In this document: positions 29,142 through 38,437 of the stretch, in pieces
Layout of the letters: every line of letters starts with the position of its first letter
How positions within the stretch are numbered: the first letter of the stretch is position 1
NCBI GenBank assembly: GCA_005880985.1
Contig: VBIQ01000012.1
Location: forward strand, 59,690 to 123,689
Direction: 5' to 3'
Source: Chloroflexota bacterium
Lineage (GTDB): Bacteria; Chloroflexota; Dormibacteria; Aeolococcales; Aeolococcaceae
DNA: 64,000 nt
Made by a program: the position numbers and the translations under genes
Notes under the pieces: generated by a model
What the model was told of the DNA's origin: nothing
The model's database searches: none
Seen by the model: only the letters and a program-made list of their open reading frames with translations

Positions 29142-30211
29142 ACGCCACCCTCCGCGCCGTCATCGCCACCTACGACGGCGAGCCGCCGATCGGTGGCCAG
29201 GGGGTGCTGGTGCGCGGGCTGCGCGCCGCGCTGGCGGCGCGGGGCGTGGACGTGCGGATGGTGGCCGGCCACGGCGAGGGAGCGCTGCGGTACCCGCGCG
29301 TCACCGGCCGGGGACCGCTCGACTTCTCCATCGCCCTCAACCGCGACCCGGTGCCCCTGCTGGCTGCCGGTCCCGGTCTGGTGCACGCCCAGGGCGGCCC
29401 CGGCGGGGTGCTGCTGCTGCGCCGGCTGCCGGTGCCGGTCGTCTACACCGCGCATCACACCTATCGCCAGGCGTACTCGCCGCGGCGGCTGCAGCGCGCG
29501 ATGTCGCCGCTCGAGGCCCGCGCCTACCGGCGTGCGGCCCTGGTCATGGCGGTGTCGCCTTCGACCGCCGACGCGGTGCGCGCCCTCGGCGTCGGCGCCG
29601 GCCGGATCGAGGTGGTTCCTCCCGGCATCGACATCGATCGCCTCGACCACGGCGAGGCGTCGCGCGAGCCGCGGCGGCTGCTCTTCGCGGGCCGGCTGGA
29701 GCCCGAGAAGGGCGCGCTGGAGGCGGTCGCGGTGATGGTGGCGGTCAGCGGTGCGGTCGCCGGCGTGCGGGGCGCGGTGGCCGGCGCCGGCGGGCTCGAC
29801 TCGCGGGTGCGAGCCGCGGCTGCGGCCGCACCCGGCGGGGGAGTGGAGGTGCTCGGCGCGGTGAGCGACGAGGAGCTTTGGCGGCAGTACGCCCGCGCCG
29901 CGGTGGTGCTCATGCCGTCGCGGTACGAGGGCCTGGGTCTGGTGGCGCTGGAGGCGATGGGGGCCGGCTGCGCCGTCGTCGGGTACGACGTCAGCGGGCT
30001 GCGCGATGCGCTCGCCGGCGGAGCCGGGGTGCTGGTGCCGGCCGGTGACCAGGCCGCCCTGGTCGCCGCCTGCCGGAGCCTGCTCGAGGATGAGGCCCGG
30101 CGGAGCGAGATCGCGGAACGCGGCAGGGCACGGGTCCGCGAGCGGCACGCCTGGGATGCGATCGCCGGCCGCGTGGCCGAGGTGTACCGCGCGGTGCTGA
30201 CGCCCCCCTGA
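29138..30211 (+). CDS. Glycosyltransferase family 4
   Basis: A 357-residue GT-B enzyme starting at GTG 29138 inside the mutM stop. N-terminal GGQGVLVRGLRAALAARGVDV, linker PPGIDIDRLDHGE, donor-domain entry RLLFAGRLEPEKGALEAV near residue 180 and the EGLGLVALEAMGAGC donor motif near 265 are all present. The coupling to mutM is positional rather than functional. The substrate is unknown; PimA/PimB-type mannosyltransferases are possible relatives. A strong hairpin follows the stop. Confidence 0.85.
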   Translation: MNATLRAVIATYDGEPPIGGQGVLVRGLRAALAARGVDVRMVAGHGEGALRYPRVTGRGPLDFSIALNRDPVPLLAAGPGLVHAQGGPGGVLLLRRLPVPVVYTAHHTYRQAYSPRRLQRAMSPLEARAYRRAALVMAVSPSTADAVRALGVGAGRIEVVPPGIDIDRLDHGEASREPRRLLFAGRLEPEKGALEAVAVMVAVSGAVAGVRGAVAGAGGLDSRVRAAAAAAPGGGVEVLGAVSDEELWRQYARAAVVLMPSRYEGLGLVALEAMGAGCAVVGYDVSGLRDALAGGAGVLVPAGDQAALVAACRSLLEDEARRSEIAERGRARVRERHAWDAIAGRVAEVYRAVLTPP

Positions 30212-30240
30212 CGGCGGGCCGCGAGCCGGCGACCCGCCGT
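30211..30240 (+). terminator. GC-rich hairpin after the polA-mutM-GT operon
   Basis: ACGGCGGG and CCCGCCGT are perfect 8-bp arms around a 14-nt loop, starting at the stop codon of the glycosyltransferase gene. There is no T tract, as often in high-GC genomes. The remaining 235 bp before uvrB hold no gene I can support. Confidence 0.5.
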
Positions 30241-30462
30241 GCGCCATTCCCTTCCCGGCGGGCGCTGGCGCAACCGGCCGGCGACACCGAGGATCCTTCC
30301 TGACGGGAGAGGGGGAGGGGCCAGGCAGCGGAGGAACGCTCCGGCCCTCACCTCACTGTGTAGACGCTGGTCATCCGAGGATCTTGCGGAACGCGGCGAA
30401 CGCGGCCGTCGCGCCGTTGCCGCGCCGGCTCGCCATCCACGGGCGCTCGGCCGAGCCCTGGG

Positions 30463-30468
30463 TAGACT
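30463..30468 (+). promoter_or_regulatory. Putative -10 (TAGACT) for uvrB, leaderless spacing
   Basis: TAGACT ends 7 nt before the uvrB GTG at 30476. There is no Shine-Dalgarno sequence in this gap. Confidence 0.5.
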
Positions 30469-30475
30469 GGCCTCC

Positions 30476-32542
30476 GTGGCCCGCTTCGAGCTCGTCGCCG
30501 ACTTCGCTCCCGCCGGCGACCAGCCGCAGGCCATCGACGCCCTGGCGGCCGGGGTCGAGGGGGGGACGCGCGAGCAGACCCTGCTGGGCGTCACCGGCTC
30601 GGGCAAGACCTTCACCTGCGCCCACGTCATCCAGCGCCTGCAGCGCCCCACCCTGGTGCTCTCGCCGAACAAGACGCTGGCGGCCCAGCTATGCGCCGAG
30701 TTCCGCGAGTTCTTCCCCCGCAACTCGGTGGAGTACTTCGTCTCCTACTACGACTTCTACCAGCCCGAGGCCTACATCCCGCGTACCGACACCTACATCG
30801 AGAAGGACTCCTCACGCAACGACGAGATCGATCGCCTGCGCAACAGCGCCACCCGGGCGCTGCTCACCCGGCGCGACGTGATCGTCGTCGCCTCGATCTC
30901 GTGCATCTACGGTATCGGTTCGCCGGAGAACTACCTGGGTGAGTCGCTCAGCGTCAAGACCGGCGAGTCGATCCGGCGTGACATCCTGCTGCGCAAGCTC
31001 GCCGACCTGCAGTACACGCGCAACGACACCGATTTCGGCCGCTCGCGTTTCCGGGTGCGCGGTGATGTCGTCGACGTCCAGCCCGCTTACGAGGAGATCG
31101 GCACCCGGATCGAGTTCTTCGGCGAGGAGGTGGAGCGGATCCGTGACTTCGATCCGCTGACCGGCGAGATCCTCGGCGAGCGCGACGAGTTCACCGTCTT
31201 CCCCGCCTCTCACTACGTGACCCCTCGCGAGCAGATGAAGCGCGCTCTGGCCGCCATCGAGGCCGAGCTGGCGGAGCGCGGCGGCGAGCTGGAGTCGCGA
31301 GGTCGCCTGCTGGAGGCGCAGCGGCTACGCCAGCGCACCATGTTCGACATGGAGATGATGCGCGAGACCGGCTCCTGCGCCGGTATCGAGAACTACTCGC
31401 GCCATCTCTCGGGGCGCGCGCCCGGTCAGCGACCGTTCTGCCTCCTCGACTTCCTCCCCGACGACACCCTGGTGATCGTCGACGAGTCCCACGTCGCGGT
31501 GCCGCAGATCGGCGCCATGTACGGAGGTGACCGATCCCGCAAGATCCCGCTGGTCGAGTACGGCTTCCGGCTTCCCTCGGCGCTGGACAACCGGCCGCTC
31601 ACCTTCGAGGAATGGGACTCGATGGTGGGCCAGCTCCTCTACGTCTCGGCCACCCCCGGCCCCTACGAGGAGGAGCACAGCCGCGAGATCGTCGAGCAGA
31701 TCATCCGGCCCACCGGGCTGGTCGACCCGCAGGTCGAGGTGCGGGCGAGCAGGGGCCAGATCGACGACCTGATCGCGGAGATCCGCCGCACCGCGGAGCG
31801 CGGTGAGCGCACCCTGATCACCACCCTCACCAAGAAGATGGCGGAGGACCTGACCGACTACCTGCGCGAGACCGGAGTGCGGGTGCGCTACCTCCACAGC
31901 GACATCGACACCCTGGAGCGGGTGGAGATCATCCGCGATCTCCGCCTCGGAGTTTTCGACGTTCTTGTCGGTATCAACCTGCTCCGCGAGGGGCTCGACC
32001 TCCCCGAGGTGTCCTTCATCGGCATCCTCGATGCCGACAAGGAGGGCTACCTGCGCGGCTACCGCTCGCTGATCCAGACCATCGGCCGGGCCGCCCGCAA
32101 CATCAACGGTCAGGTGGTGATGTACGCCGACAGGGTGTCGGAGGCGATGCGCCAGGCGCTCGACGAGACCGAGCGCAGGCGGGAGAAGCAGGTCGCCCAC
32201 AACCAGGCGCTGGGGATCACGCCGCAGTCCATCGTCAAGGCGGTGCGCCAGCTGGAGCACCAGCGCGAGGAGGTGTCGGCGCGGGCGGCCAGCTTCACCG
32301 AGGCGGCGGGGCTGCCCCCCGACGAGCTGCTCCGGCTGGCTCGCAGCGTGGAGCGCGAGATGAAGTCGGCCGCCCGCGAGCTCGAGTTCGAACGCGCCGC
32401 CGAGCTGCGTGACCGGCTGGTGCAGCTGCGCCGGCAGCTCGACGGCGAGGGAGAGGAGACCGGGCTCGCCGGCGCCGGGGCGGGCGGCGGAGGGCGCCCC
32501 GCGAACCGGCCACGTCCGCGGCGCAGACGCCAGGGTCCCTGA
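30476..32542 (+). CDS. uvrB: Excinuclease ABC subunit B
   Basis: A 688-residue helicase-like subunit of nucleotide excision repair. Walker [11 protein letters not shown] is near residue 37. The beta-hairpin [20 protein letters not shown] is near 95-114. The helicase motifs include [20 protein letters not shown] and the IGRAARN motif VI near 540, and a C-terminal UVR motif ([14 protein letters not shown]) near 635 binds UvrC. GTG 30476 is preferred over earlier in-frame codons because the product then begins [17 protein letters not shown], the normal UvrB N-terminus. Confidence 0.97.
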   Translation: MARFELVADFAPAGDQPQAIDALAAGVEGGTREQTLLGVTGSGKTFTCAHVIQRLQRPTLVLSPNKTLAAQLCAEFREFFPRNSVEYFVSYYDFYQPEAYIPRTDTYIEKDSSRNDEIDRLRNSATRALLTRRDVIVVASISCIYGIGSPENYLGESLSVKTGESIRRDILLRKLADLQYTRNDTDFGRSRFRVRGDVVDVQPAYEEIGTRIEFFGEEVERIRDFDPLTGEILGERDEFTVFPASHYVTPREQMKRALAAIEAELAERGGELESRGRLLEAQRLRQRTMFDMEMMRETGSCAGIENYSRHLSGRAPGQRPFCLLDFLPDDTLVIVDESHVAVPQIGAMYGGDRSRKIPLVEYGFRLPSALDNRPLTFEEWDSMVGQLLYVSATPGPYEEEHSREIVEQIIRPTGLVDPQVEVRASRGQIDDLIAEIRRTAERGERTLITTLTKKMAEDLTDYLRETGVRVRYLHSDIDTLERVEIIRDLRLGVFDVLVGINLLREGLDLPEVSFIGILDADKEGYLRGYRSLIQTIGRAARNINGQVVMYADRVSEAMRQALDETERRREKQVAHNQALGITPQSIVKAVRQLEHQREEVSARAASFTEAAGLPPDELLRLARSVEREMKSAARELEFERAAELRDRLVQLRRQLDGEGEETGLAGAGAGGGGRPANRPRPRRRRQGP

Positions 32543-32633
32543 TCGCCTTCCTGACGGCTGGGTTGCTGTAGCCTGCGCCCGGCTATTGCCGGTACGTGTT
32601 CCTCGCGCGCACCAAGGACAGACGGAGGCAGAA

Positions 32634-34277
32634 GTGGCAGCGTCGTCCACCGGCTGGGTCCGGCCCACGGCACTGGTCGGCCCTGGGCTGCGTTTTGTCA
32701 GCGCCTTTCGCGACTTCTCGCGCCATCCCACCACCCTGGCCGAGGCCCGCCGCGTCGTTACTGCGGCTCACCAGAACCGGGACCGGGCCTTTCTCGACCG
32801 CCTCGATGAGTTGGTCTGGCCGTTTCCGGCGAGCCCCACCGCGCGGCTCATGGCCTGCGCTGGGATCGAGCGCGGGGACGTGCTGGAGATGGTGGAGGGC
32901 CGCGGTCTCGACGGAGCCCTCGAGAGGCTGCGCGACGCCGGCGTCTACGTGTCGTACGCGGAGAGTCTGGGCCAGATGCCGGTGCGGCGTGGCAGCGCCC
33001 GCTTCGAGCTCCACCCCAAGGACTTCCGCAATCCGAGGTCCGAGGCCGACTACATGGTGGTGACCGGCGGCAGCCGCAGTGGAGGCACCGAGGCTCAGTC
33101 GAACTTCCACTACATCCGCCGCCAGTCGATAACTCGGGTGCTCCAGACGGCGATGTGGGCGGTCAATCGGGTGCCCACCGCCGCCTGGGCGCCGGTCTTC
33201 CCCAGTGCGGGAATCGGCACCATCCTCAAGCTGACGGGAGCAGGCAACCAGCCGGAGCGGTGGTTCAGCCAGATCAAGCCGAACCTCAAGGGGGTCACCT
33301 ACCACAAGCAGCTCGCGAACCGCATGCTCCAGGTGATCGGTCCACTGCGCGCCGTGGGCCTGCCGCCGCCGGAGTTCGTGCCCGCCTCCGCTCCGGAACC
33401 GGTGGTGGCGTGGGTGCAGGAGGCCCTTGGCCGGGCCAGCCGCGTATGCCTGGTCACAAGTTCCAGCTGCGGCGCCGCGCTGGGCGTGTACGCGACGGAG
33501 AAGGGGATCTCGCTGGCCGGGCTGGTGATCTTCATGGGCGGTGAGCCGGTGACCCGCGCCAAATTGGAGGCCGTCCGCTCCACGGGCGCGGTTGCGGTCG
33601 ACAGCTATGCATTCGTTCCCGAGGGCACGATGGCGGTCTCCTGCCCGTCGTGTGGGCCGGAGGAGATGCATTTCTGGGACCACGACAACGCCGTAGTCGG
33701 CCGGCGGCGCGATCGAGCGGATGGCGTCGAGGTGACGAGCTTCTGCTGGACGTCGCTCGCGCCCGACGCGCCCCGGGTGCTCGTCAACGTGGAGAACGAC
33801 GACTACGGCACGCTCTCTGTCGATGCCGAACCCTGCGCCTGCCTCATCGGCGAACTCGGCATGCGCACCCGCCTCGCACGGATTCGGGGTCTGACCAAGG
33901 TGGTGACGGGAGGGACGACGATTCCGTGCGAGCTCCTCGAGAGGCTGGTCGAGGAGGCGCTCCCCACCCACCTGGGCGGAGGGCCGGGTGACTATCAGTT
34001 CGCCGAAGCCGAGGAGAACGGCGGCATCACCGGTCTCATCCTTCGGGTGGACCCCCGACTCGGCGCCATCGACGAGGCGGCCGCGGTCGGCGTGGTGCGC
34101 GAGGCGCTGGGCTCCTCGGACAACGGCCTCCTCGCTCGAGGGGTGTGGGGCGACCGGGTACGGGTGCAGCGCACCGCCCCGGTACGCACCCCGACGGCCA
34201 AGCTTCTTCCCTTCGAGCCCCTACCGGCGGGATCGATGTCTCCCATCGACCCAGCACCAGACCGGGATGATGGCTGA
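32634..34277 (+). CDS. PaaK/LuxE-like adenylate-forming enzyme (ANL superfamily, divergent)
   Basis: About 547 residues from GTG 32634, which has a good GGAGG seven to eight bases upstream. TAGCCT at 32569-32574 may be its -10. The TGGSRSGGTEAQ loop near residue 145 takes the place of the TSGTTG phosphate-binding loop. FMGGEPVTRAKLEAVRSTG near 300, a Cys-containing SCPSCGPEEMHFW segment, and a C-terminal KVVTGGTTIPCELLERLVEEAL block follow the PaaK order. It may activate an acid with ATP, but the divergence leaves the substrate open. Its end overlaps the transporter gene by 11 bp, so activation and uptake may be linked. Confidence 0.55.
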   Translation: MAASSTGWVRPTALVGPGLRFVSAFRDFSRHPTTLAEARRVVTAAHQNRDRAFLDRLDELVWPFPASPTARLMACAGIERGDVLEMVEGRGLDGALERLRDAGVYVSYAESLGQMPVRRGSARFELHPKDFRNPRSEADYMVVTGGSRSGGTEAQSNFHYIRRQSITRVLQTAMWAVNRVPTAAWAPVFPSAGIGTILKLTGAGNQPERWFSQIKPNLKGVTYHKQLANRMLQVIGPLRAVGLPPPEFVPASAPEPVVAWVQEALGRASRVCLVTSSSCGAALGVYATEKGISLAGLVIFMGGEPVTRAKLEAVRSTGAVAVDSYAFVPEGTMAVSCPSCGPEEMHFWDHDNAVVGRRRDRADGVEVTSFCWTSLAPDAPRVLVNVENDDYGTLSVDAEPCACLIGELGMRTRLARIRGLTKVVTGGTTIPCELLERLVEEALPTHLGGGPGDYQFAEAEENGGITGLILRVDPRLGAIDEAAAVGVVREALGSSDNGLLARGVWGDRVRVQRTAPVRTPTAKLLPFEPLPAGSMSPIDPAPDRDDG

Positions 34278-35340
34278 CCTGGCATCGACCGACCTGACCC
34301 GTCGCGATTTCCTGCTCGGCGCTGCCGGAGGAACGGCCCTGCTCGCGTCGGGGTTGCTGCTGCCGGCCTGCGGGTCGAGCTCGTCATCGACGACGTCGTC
34401 GACGTCGACGGCGCCTCCGGCCAGCCTGGAGCTGCTGCTCGCCGGTACCGGCAGCATCGACTACGCCTGCGAGTTTGTCGCCGATGCCGGCGGCTTCTTC
34501 AAGAAGCAGAATCTCGACGTCGCCACTCACAACCTGCGCAACTCGCCGCAGGTGCTGCAACAGGTCGTGGCGGGCGGCCTCATCGTGGGGCAGCTGGAAT
34601 CGCTGAACCAGGTGGAGGCTGCCGCCAACCGGGGGGCGCCGGTGGTCGCCATCGGGGTGGTGTTCCAACGCTCGCCCTTCCTTTGCGCCAGCAGTTCCGC
34701 CCACCCTCTGCGCACCATGGCCGAGCTCGGCGGCCGCACCGTCGGCCTGCCAACCCTCGGTGGGGGCGCCGAGGAAGTGCTCAACGTGACTCTCAAGCTG
34801 GCGGGCGTTGATCCCGGCACCGTGCGCCGGGTTGCCGCCGGGTCTGCGCCGGCTGCGCTCGGCTTCGTCAAGGATGGCCGGACGGACGCGGTCTTCGTGA
34901 CCGTGGAGCAGGTGGTCGAGGCCCGCCGCAAAGGCGAGGACGTCTACGCCTTCAATGTCTCGGGAGTCAATCCGGTGTTGGGCAAGGCCTATGTGGTGAC
35001 CCGTGACACCCTGGCGAGACACAGCTCGACGCTGGCCAGGTTTCTGAAGGCGGTCCAGGGCGCCGCCCTTTCCATCATCAACGACGCGAAGCTCGATCAC
35101 ACCCTCTCGCTGCTGCAGCGGTACGAGCTGCCCGTGCTCTCCGACACCGAGGCCGCGAAGGAGACGCTGCGAACGATCTCCCAGGGCTGGACCGCTGCGG
35201 GTCGCGAGAACCTAATGCGCGTGGTCCCGAAGCTCTGGGTCTCCGGGGTGACGCAGCTCAAGTCCGCCGGCGTGCTCGACGGCCGAACCGATGCCACCAC
35301 GCTGTTCGCGACCGGCCCGGGCAAGGAGGCGTTCGGCTGA
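34267..35340 (+). CDS. ABC transporter substrate-binding lipoprotein (NMT1/TauA type)
   Basis: A 357-residue protein with a twin-arginine lipoprotein signal (LTRRDFLLGAAGG, lipobox LPAC near residue 38) and a Ser/Thr linker. The mature part fits the NMT1/THI5-like and sulfonate/taurine-binding class: EFVADAGGFFKKQNLDV, GAPVVAIGVVFQRSPF, and LGGRTVGLPTLGGGAEEVL near 155. It would deliver a small organic ligand to the permease encoded downstream. ATG 34267 and 34270 are both possible starts. Confidence 0.85.
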   Translation: MMADLASTDLTRRDFLLGAAGGTALLASGLLLPACGSSSSSTTSSTSTAPPASLELLLAGTGSIDYACEFVADAGGFFKKQNLDVATHNLRNSPQVLQQVVAGGLIVGQLESLNQVEAAANRGAPVVAIGVVFQRSPFLCASSSAHPLRTMAELGGRTVGLPTLGGGAEEVLNVTLKLAGVDPGTVRRVAAGSAPAALGFVKDGRTDAVFVTVEQVVEARRKGEDVYAFNVSGVNPVLGKAYVVTRDTLARHSSTLARFLKAVQGAALSIINDAKLDHTLSLLQRYELPVLSDTEAAKETLRTISQGWTAAGRENLMRVVPKLWVSGVTQLKSAGVLDGRTDATTLFATGPGKEAFG

Positions 35341-36107
35341 GCGCAGCGATCCAGCTGGTCGGCATAAGCAAGACCTTCGACAACCAGAGGCGCGTGGTTC
35401 ACGCCCTGGGGCCGCTCGACCTCGACGTCGGCCCCGGCGAGATGGTGGTCGTGCTCGGTCCTTCCGGCTGCGGCAAGACCACCCTGCTGCGCATCCTGGC
35501 CGGGCTGCTCACGTCCAGCACTGGCGAGATCCGCCATGGCGATCCCCATCAGGGATCGTTGAACGGCACCGGCTTCTCGGTGGGCATGGTGTTCCAGGAC
35601 TCCAACCTTCTCCCCTGGCTGACGGTGGACGAGAACGTCGCTCTCCCCCTCCGGTTGCGTGGCGTGGGCCGGCGCGAACGGCTGGCTCGCGCTGCTGAGC
35701 TCTGCCGGTTGGTCGGAATCGACGGCTTCGAACAATTCCGCGCCGACCAACTGTCGATCGGCATGCGACAGCGTGCAGCCACGGGCCGGGCCCTGTGCGG
35801 CGAGCCCGACCTGCTGCTCCTCGACGAGCCGTTCGCGGCTCTGGACGCGCTCACGCGTGAGCAGATGAACCTCGAGCTGCAGCGCATATGGCTGGCGCGT
35901 CCCTGCATGGCAGTCATGGTGACCCACAGCATCAGCGAGGCGGTCTTTCTCGCCGATCGCGTGGTGTCGCTCTCGCGCCGCCCCGGCAGGGTGGTCGCCG
36001 TGACCGATATTCCGCTACCCCGGCCACGGTCGCTCGAGATGCAGACGACTCCCGCCTTCCAGGATCTCGTCGCCCGGTTGCGCCGCAGCCTCGAGGAGCG
36101 GGAGTGA
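35337..36107 (+). CDS. ABC transporter ATP-binding protein (SsuB/TauB type), apparent CTG start
   Basis: A 256-residue ATPase with Walker A GPSGCGKTT, Q-loop MVFQDSNLLPWLTV, signature LSIGMRQRAATGRAL, Walker B LLLLDEPFAALD and H-loop VTHSISEAVFLAD. No ATG, GTG or TTG lies before the first beta strand (IQLVGISKTF). CTG 35337 overlaps the previous stop as CTGA and follows AAGGAGG at 35323-35329 with seven bases between, so it is the best start. GTG 35394 would delete the first strand. The EAVFLAD pattern is typical of nitrate/sulfonate importers. Confidence 0.88.
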   Translation: MSAAIQLVGISKTFDNQRRVVHALGPLDLDVGPGEMVVVLGPSGCGKTTLLRILAGLLTSSTGEIRHGDPHQGSLNGTGFSVGMVFQDSNLLPWLTVDENVALPLRLRGVGRRERLARAAELCRLVGIDGFEQFRADQLSIGMRQRAATGRALCGEPDLLLLDEPFAALDALTREQMNLELQRIWLARPCMAVMVTHSISEAVFLADRVVSLSRRPGRVVAVTDIPLPRPRSLEMQTTPAFQDLVARLRRSLEERE

Positions 36108-36904
36108 GCAGCATGCGACGGGTGCCACCGCCACTGATCAGTGTCGCCCTCGCGGTCATGCTGGTGGCGGCGTGGAAGGCGTGGACCGTGTGGTTCCACG
36201 TCTCCGACCTCCTCGTGCCGCCGCCGGAGTCGGTGGGGCGCGGGCTTCTTGCTCTCGCCACCAAGCCCTCGACAGCGCATCACGCAGCGGTGACCCTGTA
36301 CGAGATCGTCGCGGGCTTTCTCGCCGCGCTCGCCGCCGGTCTGGTGGTGGGAACCGCGCTGGGGCGCTCTCCTCAGCTGCAGCGCACCCTCAATCCCTTC
36401 CTGGTCGCCTTGCAGGTCACGCCCAAGATCGCGCTGGTGCCGATCCTGATCGTATGGCTGGGGTTCGGAGCCGGCACCAAGATCGTGACCGCTGCGATAT
36501 TCGCGTTTCTGCCGCTGGTCACCGGAACGATCGCCGGCGTTCGGGCGGTCGATCCCAATCACCGCGACCTGTTGCTGAGCCTCAGGGCGCGCCGGTGGGC
36601 GGCCTTTCGCATGCTCGAGCTGCCGAGCGCGCTTCCCTCGATCCTCACCGGGATGGAGGTGGGAATCGTGCTGGCCACCGTCGGAGCGCTGGTCGGCGAA
36701 TACCTCGGAGGCGAGGAGGGGCTCGGCTACCTTGCCGTGCAGGCTCTCAACCAACTGGACGTCGCCGGCCTCTTCGCGCTGATCGCGCTGCTGTGCCTGC
36801 TCGGCTACGTCCTCTTCGCAGCGGTGACCGCTCTGCGCGCCTGGCTGATCCCCTGGCACCACTCGGTGCGGGCGATCGATCCCTCGGTGGAGGCGGCGGC
36901 GTAG
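36104..36904 (+). CDS. ABC transporter permease (SsuC/TauC type)
   Basis: A 266-residue inner-membrane permease with about six helices. The EAA loop is seen around SLRARRWAAFRMLELPSALPSILTGMEVG (two adjoining blocks) near residue 165-190, and a YEIVAGFLAALAAGLVVGTALG segment begins the transmembrane domain. GTG 36104 overlaps the ATPase stop by 4 bp (GTGA); ATG 36113 is the alternative. It completes an importer with the two upstream genes. Confidence 0.88.
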   Translation: MSSMRRVPPPLISVALAVMLVAAWKAWTVWFHVSDLLVPPPESVGRGLLALATKPSTAHHAAVTLYEIVAGFLAALAAGLVVGTALGRSPQLQRTLNPFLVALQVTPKIALVPILIVWLGFGAGTKIVTAAIFAFLPLVTGTIAGVRAVDPNHRDLLLSLRARRWAAFRMLELPSALPSILTGMEVGIVLATVGALVGEYLGGEEGLGYLAVQALNQLDVAGLFALIALLCLLGYVLFAAVTALRAWLIPWHHSVRAIDPSVEAAA

Positions 36905-36922
36905 CCGAGACGGCGAGCGGGC

Positions 36923-36951
36923 TTGCGTCACGCACATCCGTTCGCTACAAT
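36923..36951 (+). promoter_or_regulatory. Promoter of radA (TTGCGT / 17 bp / TACAAT)
   Basis: TTGCGT at 36923-36928 and TACAAT at 36946-36951 are separated by exactly 17 bp, the clearest two-part promoter seen in the window. GTG 36958 lies 6 nt downstream, so the transcript is probably leaderless. Confidence 0.65.
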
Positions 36952-36957
36952 TTTGTG

Positions 36958-38358
36958 GTGGTCACCGCTGCCGCCCGGCTTCTACGCACCCGCTATCTGT
37001 GCTCCGCCTGCGGCGAGGCGAGCCCCAAGTGGCAGGGGCGGTGTCCCAGCTGCGGTGAGTGGAACAGCCTGGTCGAGGGTGAGCCGCCGCCCCGCCCGGG
37101 CCGGGCGGGGCTCGGCAGCCCTCGTGACGGGGTCCGGCCGAGTGTGGTACTCGGTCTGGATGCCGTTGCCGGCGAAGATGTCCGGCGCCGGACGTGCGGC
37201 ATCGGCGAGTGGGACCGGGTTCTCGGCGGGGGGCTGGTCCCGGGTGCGCTGATCCTTCTCGGCGGCGATCCCGGGGTCGGCAAGTCGACCCTGGCGCTGC
37301 AGGTGGCGCGAGGCGTCGGGTCGGCGGCGTCACCGGCGCTGTACTGCGCCGGAGAGGAGTCGGCCGCCCAGCTCGGGATGCGCGCGATGCGCACCCGCTG
37401 CGCCGGCCCCGAGGTCGCCGTGCTCGCCGAGACCGACCTCGACGCCCTGCTCGCGGGCATCGAGTCCCGCCGGCCATTGCTGGCGGTGGTCGATTCCGTG
37501 CAGACGGCCTACGACACCGCCGTTCCCGGAGCCCCTGGGAGCATCTCCCAGGTCCGCACCGCGGTCACCCGGCTGCTGCTGTGCGCCAAGGCCACCGGCG
37601 TCACCATCGTCCTGGTGGGGCACGTCACCAAGGAGGGCGCGATCGCCGGCCCGCGCACTCTGGAGCACATGGTCGATGTCGTCCTCTACCTGGAGGGCGA
37701 GCGCCATGGCGAGTACCGCCTGCTCCGCGGGGTCAAGAACCGCTTCGGAACCACCGACGAGCTGGGCATCTTCACCATGCGGGACACCGGCATGGAGGAG
37801 GCCGAGGCACCCGGGCGTGCCTTTCTCGACGAGGGGTCGCTCGGCGTCCCCGGCAACGTCCTCACGGTGAGCTGCGAGGGCGCACGACCGCTGGCGGTCG
37901 AGGTCCAGGCGCTGTCGGTGGAGACCCCGTACCCGGTGCCGCGGCGCACCGCCTCCGGCTTTGATCTCGGCCGGCTGCATCTGCTGCTGGCGGTTCTCCA
38001 GCGTCGCGCCGGCATGCACTTCGGCAAGTCCGATGTCTACGTCAATGCCGTCGGTGGTGTCCGTCTCGCGGAGCCGGCGGTCGACCTCGCCGTCGCCCTT
38101 GCCATCGCCGCCTCGGTGCGCAATCGCTCCCTGCCACCCGGATGCGTCGCCATCGGCGAGGTCGGTCTCGGGGGGGAGATCCGCCGCGTCCGCCGCCTCG
38201 ACCAGCGCCTCGCCGAGGCCCAGGCCCTGGGGATCACCAGCGCCATCCTTCCCGCGTCGCAGGCAAGCTCGGTGCCCGCCGGGATGCGCTGTCACGCCGC
38301 GGCGTCGCTGAGCGAGGCCCTGCGGCTGGTGCCGGCAACCCCGTCCTCCGCGGCTTGA
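36958..38358 (+). CDS. radA: DNA repair protein RadA/Sms
   Basis: A 466-residue protein that promotes branch migration in recombination. It has the N-terminal zinc finger (CSACG then CPSCGEW), Walker A GGDPGVGKST near residue 102, the RadA-specific KNRFGTTDELGIF motif near 260 and a C-terminal Lon-like domain (VYVNAVGGVRLAEPAVDLAVALA as two blocks). GTG 36958 is preferred over GTG 36955 by the -10 spacing. It leads a set of genes (PIN-TRAM, ispD, ispF, cysS, SpoU methylase, NYN) found in this order in many Gram-positive genomes. Confidence 0.95.
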   Translation: MVTAAARLLRTRYLCSACGEASPKWQGRCPSCGEWNSLVEGEPPPRPGRAGLGSPRDGVRPSVVLGLDAVAGEDVRRRTCGIGEWDRVLGGGLVPGALILLGGDPGVGKSTLALQVARGVGSAASPALYCAGEESAAQLGMRAMRTRCAGPEVAVLAETDLDALLAGIESRRPLLAVVDSVQTAYDTAVPGAPGSISQVRTAVTRLLLCAKATGVTIVLVGHVTKEGAIAGPRTLEHMVDVVLYLEGERHGEYRLLRGVKNRFGTTDELGIFTMRDTGMEEAEAPGRAFLDEGSLGVPGNVLTVSCEGARPLAVEVQALSVETPYPVPRRTASGFDLGRLHLLLAVLQRRAGMHFGKSDVYVNAVGGVRLAEPAVDLAVALAIAASVRNRSLPPGCVAIGEVGLGGEIRRVRRLDQRLAEAQALGITSAILPASQASSVPAGMRCHAAASLSEALRLVPATPSSAA

Positions 38359-38437
38359 ACCCGGCTCCCGGCCGGGGGCAACCGCGACGCGACCGTCGCG
38401 GTGGCGGCGACGGGGCTGTGGTTCAATCGCCAGCGAG

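Noticed and set aside
30239..30475. Upstream part of the uvrB frame as coding
   Set aside because: UvrB normally starts at the FELVADF region, a -10 lies just before GTG 30476, and the upstream segment contains the hairpin.
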